DNA of 64,000 bases, taken from assembly GCA_025403435.1 (NCBI GenBank), contig CM046338.1, positions 24,016,392 through 24,080,391 on the forward strand. The letters run 5' to 3'. The notes under the pieces were generated by a model that made no database searches, was not told the DNA's origin, and saw only the letters and a program-made list of their open reading frames with translations. The DNA is from Artocarpus heterophyllus. Lineage: Eukaryota > Streptophyta > Magnoliopsida > Rosales > Moraceae. The position numbers and the translations under genes are program-made. Positions 46,794-58,319 of this stretch are shown here, one piece after another; position 1 is the first letter of the stretch, and each line of letters begins with the position of its first letter.

Positions 46794-46818
46794 CAATCAA
46801 GCTTTCCATCCTTGATTG
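46794..46818 (+). promoter_or_regulatory. Conserved R/U5 hairpin, LTR-B version
   Basis: Perfect 8-bp arms CAATCAAG and CTTGATTG. It has the same total length (25 nt) and the same flanks as the LTR-A hairpin, whose arms are CAATCAG and CTGATTG. Confidence 0.65.
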
Positions 46819-46957
46819 TGGCGTCTATGATATACCAAGGTTCTTGCTTCGATATTAGCAACGGGTCATGGTGAGTTCCATCCAAATCTGAGTAGAAAGT
46901 CTTGGTGCCTTCTCATTGATAACGGGTTTCGTTAGTATATTGACGAGGTTCTTATCA

Positions 46958-47817
46958 TTTGGTATTAATAACCTCGGTTCTAGCCTCAGGTTTGTCTATC
47001 CTTATTTGTTTCTGAATTCTAATTTATTACTTAGGTTCAATTCCGTTCAAAAAAAATTTGATTTTGTTAAATTCATAGGGTTCTTGCATCTTCGTTTGTA
47101 TTTCTTGAACTTTCTTTGGTTTGTTGACAAGGTCATATCTGAAATTCTATTCTAGGTTGTTTTGCGAAATTCTTGTTTAGGAAAGAACTTAGTGTGGCCG
47201 AAATTTCACATAGGGCTGCTAGGGTTAGTTTTGGTTTTGGGTAACTAGTGTCTTGGGTATCAGTGTCTTGGGTATCAAGTTTAGGTTGTAGATTCCTGTT
47301 TTGTGCTTCTTGGTCTATTAGTCTTGTTCTTGCTGAATTTCACAAAAAAAAAAAGAAAAAAGAAAAAAGAAAAAAAAGAAAATGGAGAAAAGAAAAAAAA
47401 AAGAGAAAGAAGAAAAGAAAAGAAAAAATCAAGAGGATCCAAAAAAAAAAAAAAAAGTCTGGAGACCCTCCTTAAAATTTTTTGTTTCCTTTCCATTGTT
47501 TGAGTGTACAGGTGTCCAAATTTCACCTCACCTCACAGTGCAAAAATTTGCTTCATTCTAAATTGCGTATTAAAATGTGTTGCTGAATTTGTTGCCGAAT
47601 AGATTTTATTGTTGTTTGTGTAATTCCAAAAGAACTAAAAGAGAGAATAAGCGGGTTAAAAAAAAAAAGGCAAGAGTGGTGAGAACATTCGAGGGTAAAA
47701 GCCAATTATTCAAGTGAAACACGAGTGAACTGAGTGACCAAGTGATAGAGTGAAATACGTGAGGGAGAGAAGTAAGGTCCTTTATTATCTAACGTAGTTT
47801 TGTAGGTTTAACAAAAA
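46958..47817 (+). other. CRM-B3 primer-binding site and leader
   Basis: TGGTATTAATAACC at 46960-46973 is a mutated tRNA-iMet site. GA-rich tract at about 47343-47460, then GTCTGGAGACCCTCC. CTAACG...TTTTGTAGG just before the ATG matches the splice-acceptor-like motif of other CRM-B leaders. No other gene. Confidence 0.8.
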
Positions 47818-49012
47818 ATGAATCCGAATCAAGAAAGAGAAGCCAAAGATGATCTTCCACAACAAAACGTTCCCAATATTGAGTTGCAAGCATTAATGAG
47901 GCAAATGGAACAGCTGTTGACGCCAGCGCTAGAGCCCATTCATGAGAGATTAGATGAGGTTGATGCTAGAACACGTAATAGGCAGCCACAAAACATGCAA
48001 AATAGGCAGAAGGGTGGATGTGATCTTTCGGAGGAAGATGAATTAGAAGAGTTGGAGGAACCACCGATAAATTGGGGCAGATTTAGGCATGGAAATGGGA
48101 ATAGAGAAGCCAGGGATCGGGAAGACAATAATATGGGAGGTATTAAAATGAAGATTCTGCCATTCCAAGGGAAAAATGACCCCAGAGCTTACCTAGAGTG
48201 GGAGAAGAAAGTAGAACTAGTGTTTGATTGCCATAACTATTCAGAAAGTTAAGCTTGCTGCAATTGAGTTTTCTGATTATGCGGTTGTATGGTGGGATCA
48301 GTTAGCAATGAATAGGCAACGGAATCGAGAACACCCGATTGAGACATGGGAGGAGATGAAAACGGTGATGAGAAAACGATTTGTACCTAGCAATTAGTAC
48401 AGGGAATTGTACAAAAAGTTGCAAGGACTTAGACAAGGAAACAGGAGTGTGGAGGAATATTATCAAGAAATGAAAATAGCCATGATACGAGCCAATGTTG
48501 AAGAAGATCGAGAAGCAACCATGGCAAGATTTTTAAAAGGGCTAAATCCGGATATTCAAGATAGGGTGGAGATGCAACACTATGTAGAGTTAGAAGACAT
48601 GTTGCACATGGCCATCACAGTAGAGCGGCAGGTCAAGAGGAGGGGTAGCTCACGTGCGAATGTTAGTTTGGCACCTTCTTCATGGAAGCCGAATTATGGG
48701 AAGAGAGAAGAGAAATCGGTCGCTAGGCCAAAGTTTGAGCCAAAACCTGCCACGGCTAGCCCTTCAAACCAAGGTAAACATGATTCATCCACTTCTCGAA
48801 ACCATGATATTAATTGTTTCAAATGCCAAGGCAGGGGTCACATCTCAAGCCAATGTCCGAACAAAAGGGTGATGGTGTTACGGGATGACAGAGAGGTTGA
48901 TACGGATGACGAATCGGACAAGGACTCCATGCCACCATTGGAGGACATGGATGAGGAGGATTATGTTGTCCAAGGTGAATTGTTGGTCACTCGACGAGCC
49001 CATAGTGTTTAA
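47818..49012 (+). pseudogene. CRM-B3 gag
   Basis: ATG 47818 (MNPNQEREAKDDLPQQNVP). Open to 48252, where a deletion of about 8 nt in SELKKVKLA shifts frame. A TAG replaces Tyr before RELYKKLQ (48396-48398). 48407-49012 is open with the zinc knuckle CFKCQGRGHISSQCPNKR and ends at TAA (49010-49012) where sister copies have CAA in SVQAKEE. Confidence 0.9.
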
Positions 49013-49066
49013 GCCAAAGAGGAAGAAGAAGAGCAACGTGAGAACATTTTTCATACTCGGTGCCAA

Positions 49067-52000
49067 GTGCAGAACAAGGAATGTAGTGTGATAATAGATG
49101 GAGGGAGTTGTACGAACGTTGCTAGCACTACTATGGTTGACAAATTAGGGCTGCCAACGACCAAACATCCTCGACCTTACAAGATGCAATGGTTGAATAA
49201 TAGTGGTGAAGTGAAGGTAACTAAACAGGCATTAATTTCGTTTCGTATTGGTAGATATGAAGATGAAGTTTTGTGCGATGTAGTTCCAATGGAAGCCGGG
49301 CACTTGTTACTAGGTCGACCATGGCAATTTGATCATCGAGTCAAATATGATGGCTACACCAATAAATATTCTCTTGTGCACAACCAGAGACCATTCACTC
49401 TTGTACCAATGACACCAAAACAGGTTCATGAAGATCAAGTTTGGTTACAAAAGGAGAGTGAACAAAAAGGAGAGAATGAGAAAAAGAGAGAGAAAGGGAG
49501 TGAAAATAATGAGTGTTGGAGTGTAGAGAGAGAGTTCGGCCAGAGAGGGAAAAAAGATAGAGGGGACGAGAAAAAGGAGAGAAAAGGAGAGAACATTGAG
49601 AGAGCCAGTACAAAAGAAGATTTGGCCAATGAGGTAAAAATAGAGAGAAAAACAAACTTTTATGTAAGAGAGAGTGATGTGAGAAGAGCTTTGTTTTCAA
49701 ATCAGCCGATGATTTTACTCATGTACAAGGAGGCGTTATTAAACACTAACAATCTTAATTCCACCTTGCATAGTTCTGTTGTTTCTCTTTTGTAGGAATA
49801 TGAGGATATCTTTCCCGAGGAAGTACTGCAAGATTTACCTCCAATCCGCGGGATTGAACATCAAATCGACTTCATACCTGGAGCTACAATTCCAAACCGA
49901 CCAACCTATAGGAGTAATCCTAAGGAGACAAAGGAACTCCAACGGCAGGTAAGTGAGTTGATGGAGAAGGGACACATGAGAGAAAGCATGAGCTTGTGTG
50001 CCGTACCAGTTTTACTTGTGCCTAAGAAAGATGGGACTTGGAGGATGTGCGTTGATTGTCGAGCCATCAACAACATCACAGTAAAGTATCGACATCCCAT
50101 GCCTCGCTTGGATGACATGTTAGATGAATTGCATGGTGCATATGTGTTTTCTAAAATTGATCTGAAAAGTGGATATCATCAAATTTGCATGAAAGAGGGA
50201 GACGAGTGGAAGACGACTTTCAAAACAAAACAAGGTTTGTATGAGTGGTTGGTAATGCCTTTCGGTTTAACCAATGCGCCTAGCACATTTATGCGTTTAA
50301 TGAACCATGTTTTGCGAGCTTTTATTGGGAAATTTGTCGTTGTTCATTTTGATGATATCCTTATCTATAGCAGCAATTTGGATGATCATATTGAACATTT
50401 GAAACTTGTTTTAGATGTTTTATGGAAGGAAATGTTGTATGCTAATCTTAAGAAGTGTACCTTTTGCACGGATAAGCTTGTTTTTCTTGGTTTTGTTGTT
50501 AGTGCTCAAGGTATACGGGTTGACGAAGAAAAGGTTAGGGCTATCCAAGAATGGCCAAGTCCCACAAGCATTGGAGAAGTACAGAGTTTTCATGAACTTG
50601 ATAGCTTTTACCGACCGTTTGTAAGGGATTTCAGTACTTTGGCTGCACCACTCACAGAAGTAATCAAGAAGAATGTTGGGTTCAAGTGGGGAGAAGAACA
50701 AGAGAAGGCGTTTCATCTTATTAAGCATAAGCTTACTCATGCTCATTTACTCGCATTACCTGATTTTTCTAAAACATTTGAAATTGAATGTGATGCTTCT
50801 GGTGTAGGTATAGGTGCCGTGCTGATGCAAGGAGGACGACCAATCGCGTATTTCAGTGAAAAATTAAGTGGGCTAACACTAAATTACCCGACTTATGACA
50901 AGGAGTTGTATGCGTTGGTTCGAGCATTAAAGACTTAGCAACACTACCTATGGTCCAAGGAATTCATTATTCACACTGATCACAAGTCATTAAAACATCT
51001 GAAGGGACAACAAAAGTTGAACAAGAGGCATGCCTGCTGGGTGGAATTCATTGAGACATTTCCTTATGTCATCCAATACAAGCAAGGTAAGAAGAATGTT
51101 GTTGCAAATGCACTTTCTCGTAGGTCTACATTACTTTCTATCCTTGACGCTAAACTGCTTGGTTTTGAGCATATTAAGGATTTATACCCTTTAGACCAAG
51201 ATTATAGTGAGGAGTATCGAGCTTGTGAGAAAAACACAATGGGTAAATTTTATAGACATGATGGATTTTTGTTTCAGGAGAATAAGCTTTGTGTGCCTAA
51301 TTGTTCTTTGAGAGATTTGTTAGTGAGGGAATCCCATGGTGGCAGATTGATGGGGCATTTTGGAATTGCTAAAACTTTAGCTGTTTTGCAGGAACACTTC
51401 TTTTGGCCACAAATGAAAAGGAATGTTGAAAGGATATGTAGTAGATGTGTCACGTGTAGGCAAGCTAAATCAAGAGCACAACCCCATGGTTTATACACAC
51501 CTTTGCCAATTCCTAGTGAGCCTTGGACTGATATTTCAACGGACTTTGTGTTAGGTTTACCTAGGACCAAACGTGGGAAGGATAGTGTGTTTGTGGTTGT
51601 AGATCGATTTTCTAAGATGGCACATTTTATTCCCTATCATAAAACTGATGATGCATCGCATGTTGCTGAATTGTTCTTTAGGGAGATGGTGAGAATACAT
51701 GGCATGCCTAGGACAATTGTTTCAGATAGAGATGCTAAGTTCTTGAGCTACTTTTGGAAGGCTTTGTGGAGTAAGTTAGGTACTAAGCTATTGTTTTCTA
51801 CTACTTGCCACCCACAAACTGAGGGTCAAACTGAGGTAGTAAATGGGACTTTGTCAACCTTATTAAGAGCAATCATCAATAAGAACATTAAATCATGGGA
51901 AGACTGTTTACCGCATGTTGAGTTTGCATATAATTGCTCTGTCCATTCTGCTACTACGTATTCTCCTTTTGAAATTGTTTATGGTCTTAATCCTTTATCA

Positions 52001-53146
52001 CCATTGAATTTATCACCACTACCTATTTCTAAGCGTGTTAATTTAGATGGCATAAGGAAGGCTGACTTTGTTAAACAGATTCATGAGAAAGCAAGACTCA
52101 ACATTGAGCGAAGAACGGAACTGATACGATCTCCGCAAAGAACTGACGCGACCCTAACCAAAATTGGTTTCCAAGATCAAATTCCTAACCGGTTTTGGAT
52201 GGAACCGCGACCCGATACCTAACAAGAAGCACGAACCTTGGTATGCGAGGACGCCACAATCAGCTATGGATGGACTGATTGATAAGTCTTGGTGTGTGAA
52301 GACGCCCCAATCAGCTATGGATGGACTGATTGATAAGTCTATGAACGCCACGAAATTTTCCGATAAGTTCGATTAGTTCGTTTAGGAACCAAAGAGAATT
52401 AAACCTCAAATGTGTGTTAATACTTGTCTTCAATTGATTGAAATTCGTTACAATATATAGGGGTTCCTATGCGAATTTTCTGCTCCTAATTCCCCATGGA
52501 ATTTCGGGCAAATCAATTACCAAATCACCTAATCTAAAGCAAATAAGGTAAGTTTCCTTAATGGCTTAAAAGCTCTACAATAATAGAAATAAACAAACGA
52601 AAAAAGGAAACTAGACATTAAAAGGTCATAAGCTTATTCTTCTCGCCATGTGTCGCCTCAAAACGGGAAAGTAACTGAAATGGAAATTACTCGATCCCTT
52701 CTAGAGCTTGAATCACGCATTTGTTGGTCTGGTTGTCGCATGCAATTCCCTCAATGGGCCTCCATGCAATGGCTTGAGCCCAAGTTGCTTGAATCAGCCC
52801 AATAAGCGTTTCTTTGAACTTCTTCGCACGAGCTCTCGTAACCGGACCAACGGGAACTTGAATTGGATCTGAATATGTCTCCCACGTGCTCTTGTTTGTG
52901 CTAACGATGTCCTCATCAGGAACAATATGCAAAGCAAGCCAACAAGGGCCGACACAAGCTGATTTTCAAACTTGGAGACTAGGTGTGGTTGTACTTTAGA
53001 AAGGAGCATTTTCCAGAACAAAGAAAGTCAAAGTGGTTACCACGGGGAGAAGGTCCATTTCAAGTCCTTGAAAGAATTAATGACAATGCTTACAAGTTGG
53101 ATTTGCAAGGTGAGTATAATGAAAGTGTTACCTTCAAGAGGAGGGG
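49067..53146 (+). pseudogene. CRM-B3 pol, split by a solo LTR-A
   Basis: 49067-49795: protease [13 protein letters not shown], an E/K-rich spacer and the start of RT; ends at TAG (CAG in sisters, 49793-49795). 49958-50938: RT ([28 protein letters not shown], where Y of YFDD is H) and RNase H; ends at TAG (TGG in KTWQHY, 50936-50938). 51017-52121: integrase zinc arm, core [31 protein letters not shown]; then the solo LTR; 52924-53148 is a degraded C-terminus ([19 protein letters not shown]). Three of the breaks are C-to-T or G-to-A changes. Confidence 0.9.
52122..52918 (-). mobile_element. Solo LTR of CRM-A (solo A3) inside CRM-B3 integrase
   Basis: 797 bp, plus-strand TGATACGATCTCC...TCCTCATCA, perfect TSD GGAAC (52117-52121, 52919-52923). 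Two 51-bp hairpin units. It is the third nesting level here (CRM-A4, CRM-B3, solo A3). Confidence 0.94.
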
Positions 53147-53148
53147 AA

Positions 53149-53916
53149 TGATAGAGACTTGAGGAGCTCAAATGCATGAAAGGTGGTTGACCCAATACAA
53201 GTTCCTGTTGGACCATTTATAAGAGACCGAGCTAAGAAATTCAAGGAAGCACTAAATGGGCTGATTCACGAAATTTGGAATCAAGAAAATTTGTGCAAGT
53301 CCATTGACCCAGGCCCACGTCAACTACAACGGTGCGTCAATTTGATCCAAGTTCTAGAAGAATTTGGATGAGTCAAGCTTGAAATCAGCTCAAATTTTGC
53401 AAGATTAAGTCAATGGAAGAATTTTGGAAACTTTCCCATTATTGGCACACATGCGGCTGATCATTTGTGCAAATTGTTGACGGGGATTAATTGCACTTTC
53501 CTTTAATTGTTGGGCGTGTAAATGGCTGATTTTCAGCCATTAAGACTTTCCTTTCTTTTGGTTTTTATTTGAATTTGTCAACTTTTCTTTTTGGGCAACA
53601 CTTTGTAATTTTGGCCTATAAATAGGAGTTTCCAAGGTTATTGAATCATTGATGAATGTTTATTTTTCTGAGAGAGAAAATTCTTTCTTTGGTTCTTTGA
53701 CGAACTACACGAACTCATCGGATCAATTTGGGCGTTCAACCCTGACTTATCAATCAAGCTTTCCATCCTTGATTGTGGCATTTACTTTATACCAAGGTTC
53801 TTGCTTCGATATAAGCAACGGGTCGCGGTGACTTCCATCCAAATCTGAGTAGAAACGGTCTTGGTGCCTTCTTATTGATAATGGGTTTCGTCAGTATATT
53901 GGCGAGGTTCTTATCA
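53149..53916 (+). repeat. 3' LTR of CRM-B3
   Basis: TGATAGAGACTTGAGG...CTTATCA, then TSD AAAAC. Carries the C-terminal frame 53183-53371 ([19 protein letters not shown], with the RAR core altered to RDR). Confidence 0.92.
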
Positions 53917-53921
53917 AAAAC

Positions 53922-54655
53922 CTTGCCATTGTAGCCTCTCGATCCTCCTCTATATTTGCCCGAATCATCATAACCTCCATCTCCTTATACTACTCCTCCA
54001 CACTTCGGTTGCCCTGCTTAAGATTTTGTAGTTTGTTCTACAACTCCCGATAGTAGTAAGTTGGAACAAATTGCTCCCTCATCACGGTCTTCATCTCTTC
54101 CCATGACTCAATAGGTCGCTCTCTATTTCTTCTCCTGTTTATAACAAGTTGATCCCACCAGGTAATAGCATAATCAGAAAATTCAATTATAGCCAGTTTT
54201 ATTTTCTTCGGCTCAGAATAGTTGTGGCAGTCAAAGACGAACTCCATTTTCTTCTCCCATTCTAGGTACGCTTATGGATTGGATTTGCCTTGAAATGATG
54301 GTATCTTCACTTTTATGCCTCTCAAACTATCATTTTCCTGGTTCCTAACTCCTCTATCGCGTCCAAATCTTCGGTGACTACACGCTGAATCTTCTTCTTC
54401 ATCAAACTCTTCCCCATCAATCCCATAGTAGTCATCAACCTCTCCTCTAACTGGAACCCTTTCCCATCTACACGCATGAGGAACATGTTGTAACTGTTCC
54501 ACACGTGCATTTTCTATCCGGTCTATCCTCTCATGAAGGTGCCGTAACTCTCCCCTCAACAATCACCTCATCTCCCCTATCATCACTTCCATAATAGGTT
54601 TTGGATCTACTGCACCCAAGGTACCCTCAATAGTGTTCTTGCTGTTGTTTGACAT
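53922..54655 (-). pseudogene. CRM-A4 gag, N-terminal part
   Basis: ATG at 54655 (MSNNSKN). Contains LRGELRHLHERIDRIENARV, RGIKVKIPSFQGKSNP, SDYAITWWDQLVINRRRN. Stops near 54566 and 54268 (TAA replaces the E/Y region after SNP). Joined to 46166 once CRM-B3 is removed. Confidence 0.87.
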
Positions 54656-55304
54656 TTTTTTTTTTTTTGCAAAACAAAGTAAGAAACAATGCAAAGGACC
54701 TTACCACACTCCCTTACGTGTTTCACTCGTGAAATGGTTCACTCAATTTCACTCGTGTTTACACTCAATACGTTTGCCTTTTGTCCACTCTAATGCTCTC
54801 GCCTCTTTGCCTTTTTCCACTCGTTAATTCTCACTCAGTTCCTATAAAACTATTCAAATCAATATCAAAATTTCCTTGACAATTCACAAATAGATTACCA
54901 AGGAGGCTCAAATTAGAAACAAGAATATAACAGGAATAGATAATTGCTTTTGAAAATCACACCCAAAAGGAACGAAATTCGAGCAAAAATTTTTGGTCTT
55001 TGCAGGGAATTCAATTTGAGGTTCCTTAAACGAAAAATTACAAGAATCTAAAAAAAAATCTAAAAAAATTTTGGCTTTTCTTTTTTTTAGATCCTCTTAT
55101 TTTTCTTCTTTTCCCTTTTTTTTCCTTTCTTTCTTTTCTTTTCGGATCGTTTTTTTTTTTTTGTTTAAGACTCTAAATTTGACTATATTTCTTTTTTTAC
55201 CTGACTTTGATAATGGAAATCAAAACTCACGAATAACTGAAACAAACATAAACTAAGGGAACGGATAAGCAAAACCTGATTAGAACCTCGCTCTGATTAC
55301 CAAA
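54656..55304 (-). other. CRM-A4 leader and primer-binding site
   Basis: A-run before the ATG, GA-rich tract at about 55175-55070, primer site with an extra base (TGGTAATCAGAGC) at 55290-55302. No other gene. Confidence 0.82.
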
Positions 55305-56134
55305 TGATACGAACTCCGCCAAGAACTGACGCGACCCTAACCAAAATTGGTTTCCAAGATCAAAATTCCTAACCGATTTTGAATGGAACAGCAACCCGAT
55401 GCCTAACAAGAAGCACGAACCTTGGTATGTGAGGACGCCACAATCAGCTATGGATGGACTGATTGATAAGTCTATGAATGCCACGGAATCTTCCGATAAG
55501 TTTGAATAGTTTGTTTAGGAACAGCTGAGAATTAAAACCTCAAATTGCGTGTAAAAACTTATACCTATTGATTGAAATGTGTTACAATATATAGGAGTTT
55601 CCCCTTTATGAATTTTCAGCTTTTGCCCATAGAATTTTGGGCAAATCAATTACCAAAAAAAAGGTCTAATCTAGAGCAAATAAGGTAAGTTCCCTTAATG
55701 GCTTAAAAGCCTTACAAAAATGGAAAATAAAAGAAACGCATGTTTTCTAAAAAAGAAAAAGGAAACTAGACAATAAAATGGTAAATAGCTGATTCTTCTC
55801 GCCACTTGTTGACTCAAAATGGGAAAGTAACTGAAATGGAAAGTAGCTTGATTATTTCAGCCATATGGTGCTAATAACTTGTTGATTCTACAAACATGAT
55901 TACTCGGTCCCTTCTAGAACTTGAATCATGCATTTGTTGGTCTGGAAGTCACATGCAATCCCCTCAATGGGGCTCCATCCAATAGCTTGAGCCCAAGTTG
56001 CTTGAATCAGCCCAATAAGTGTTTCTTTGAACTTCTTTGCACGAGCTCTTGTAACCGGACCAATGGAAACTTGAATTGGATCTGAATATGTCTCATCCCA
56101 CGTGCTCTAGCTTGAGCTAACGATGTCCTCATCA
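55305..56134 (-). repeat. 5' LTR of CRM-A4
   Basis: 830 bp with one hairpin unit and a private insertion of about 57 bp (about 55843-55900) before the C-terminal motif region. Right flank CTAGT. Confidence 0.88.
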
Positions 56135-56596
56135 CTAGTTGTCTCTATCAAAGTGATGAATAACGAAACTCTTATGCATTTCTTAGGATACAATCCTCCC
56201 AGGACTTTGCTCAAGTACGTCAATCCAAATCATATAAAATGCACTGATTTTGTCAACCTATCTATAATGACCCGAATAGCACCTTACTTTTGTATCATGC
56301 CAATACTCGATTACATGTCACACACTCGGCGATATAATTTCATAATATCTTTCTTCATGTCTCTTCACCAATTCTTGTCTCTATTTGAATCAAATATATC
56401 TTTGCACTTCCAAGGCCTATGCATTTCATCCGATACAGCCTTTGTCACTTATTCCATTATAGGCATAGCCAAACATCCCATTATATATAAAGGTCCTTTC
56501 CTATGCACCTTCTACTCATCGAACTATTCCCCATTTTGAATTTATGTTCATATGCCTTGAAGATGTTGATCTCACCCCGTATCCTGTTTCACTAAC
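56135..56596 (-). pseudogene. Degraded Tekay-like integrase fragment
   Basis: Minus strand, across frames: a W..DMKKDIMKLYRRVCD segment (compare WWPGMKKDIAEFVARC) followed by VIIDRLTKSVHFI (compare VIVDRLTKSAHFLP) and a few more residues. Heavily mutated. It may be part of the same old element that received CRM-A4. Confidence 0.55.
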
Positions 56597-57535
56597 TGTA
56601 ACACTTGCCATTTTTCATGTAACAGTTAATGATAGATATATCGCAAAGTTAAGTATTTTCTATATGAAATAATGTTACTGACCATTTTATTTTGAGTATG
56701 GTGACATGTGATGTTCACATGGAATTGATATGCTCAAGGTGTTCATGTCATTTATAATGTATGCATGATAAATATTTAATGTTTTAATTACGTGTAATGT
56801 TATATGTGGTATTTCGGCAGGCAGAATTTCTAATTCAGCAAAGCCAAATTGTTTTTCTAGAATGGCAAGCTAATGGATTTCATTGGTAGGCCGACCCCCA
56901 CAACTTCAGTAGGCCAAAGGCTGCTAACGAGAAATCAACAGATCATTCCCAAAATCATGGCATTGATGAATAATTTGATTTGTTGTGAAAATTCTAAACA
57001 TTTGACATATTTTTATCTCTTTCCTTATCCATGTTAGGGAAGGTTTGAATTTTTTTTGAAGATAATTTGATTTTGTGATAAGGTTTCCTAATTTGAAAAG
57101 ATAAGATTTGGTAGTTAGAGCAAATCTTGGAATTTTTCCTTATCTCTCCCCATCATACACTCATACACCCTTATTTCTTTTTTAAAGAAAATATGTTTCA
57201 AATATAGAGGAGATTATTTCCTTTCACACCATTCCCAATTTTTCTTCACATATGGTATTCTCTCTCTGTTGCTCTCTCTCTCTCCCCCTCTCTAAAATTT
57301 TCTTAGACTCTCTCTTTCCCCTTCTCTCCCTTATTTGTCCTACAAATATTTGAATAAAATATTGGGTATTCTTGGGCTAATTCAAAGAAAGATTGTGAAG
57401 AATCGTTTTGAGGTAAGAACTCATTTTAGGCTTATTACTGCCATTGTAATCTCTACTTAATCCGACCCCCATAACTTTCTCTGTGGATGTCCGTTTGCTG
57501 TGAAATTTTAGTATGATGTTTATATATGTGCTATG
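56597..57535 (+). mobile_element. Tekay-like LTR, 5' part
   Basis: Starts TGTAACACTTGCC. Has inverted GTAGGCCGACC-type motifs (about 56885) and a CT-rich tract (57250-57340), like the LTR at 1559-3179. Cut by CRM-B5 at 57536. No believable ORF. Confidence 0.45.
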
Positions 57536-58319
57536 TGATGGAGACTTAGGGAGCTCAAATGCATGGAAGGTGGTTGACCAAATACAAGTTCCTGTTGGAC
57601 CAGTCACAAGAGCCCGAGCTAAGAAATTCAAGGAAGTACTAAATGGGTTGATTCACAAAATCTGGAATCAAGAAAATTAGTGCAAGCCCATTGGCACAGG
57701 CCCACTCAACCACAAAGGTGCATCAATTTGATCCAAGTTCTAGAAGAATCTGGATGAGTCAATATTGAAATCAGCTTAAATTTTGCAAGATCAAGTCAGT
57801 GGAAAATTTCAAAAACTTTCCCATTTTTGGCATACATGCAGCTGATCATTTGTGCAAATTGTTGACGAGGATTAATTGCACTTTCCTTTAATTGTTGGGT
57901 GTGTAAATGGCTGAAAATTAGCCATTAAGACTTTCCTTTCTTTTGGTTTTTATTTTAGGCTTAGTAGTTATGTTTGAATTTGTCAACTTTTCTTTTTGGG
58001 CAACACTATGTAATTTTGGCCTATAATAGGCGTTTCCAAGTTTCATGAATTATTGATGAATGTTTATTTTCTGAGAGAGATAATTCTTTCTTTGGTTCTT
58101 TGACGAACTGCACGAACTCTTCGGATCAATACAAGCGTTCAACCCTGACTTATCAATCAAGCTTTCCATCCTTGATTGTGGCGTCTACGCTATACCGAGG
58201 TTCTTGTTTCGATTTAAGGAATAGGTGGCGTTGACTTCCATCCAAATCTAAGTAGAAACGGTCTTGGTGCCTTTTTATTGATAACAAATTTCGTCAGTAT
58301 ATTGGCAAGGGTCTTATCA
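57536..58319 (+). repeat. 5' LTR of CRM-B5
   Basis: 784 bp, TGATGGAGACTTAGGG...GTCTTATCA. Encodes [20 protein letters not shown] on the plus strand near its start; a TAG ends that frame early (W/L-type position near 57678). Confidence 0.92.

Larger units (their letters stand above)
46172..46957 (+). repeat. 5' LTR of CRM-B3
   Basis: TGACAGAGACTTAGGG (canonical TGATGGAG) to CTTATCA. Encodes [20 protein letters not shown] near its start (46206-46394). TATA box CTATAAATAG at 46660-46669. The hairpin at 46794-46818 has 8-bp arms CAATCAAG and CTTGATTG and a 9-nt loop, followed by TGTGGCGTC. Confidence 0.93.
46172..53916 (+). mobile_element. CRM-B3, full-length retrotransposon with a solo LTR-A
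   Basis: LTRs 46172-46957 (786 bp) and 53149-53916 (768 bp), TSD AAAAC (46167-46171, 53917-53921), polypurine tract AAGAGGAGGGGAA at 53136-53148. Opposite in orientation to the surrounding CRM-A4. Confidence 0.95.
36205..56134 (-). mobile_element. CRM-A4, right member of the tandem, broken by CRM-A5 and CRM-B3
   Basis: Internal pieces: 36205-38598 (pol), 45415-46166 (protease and gag end), 53922-54655 (gag start), then leader, primer site and a private 5' LTR (55305-56134). A5 sits at target ACATC in the protease; B3 at target AAAAC in gag. With inserts removed the reading order is continuous. Confidence 0.92.
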
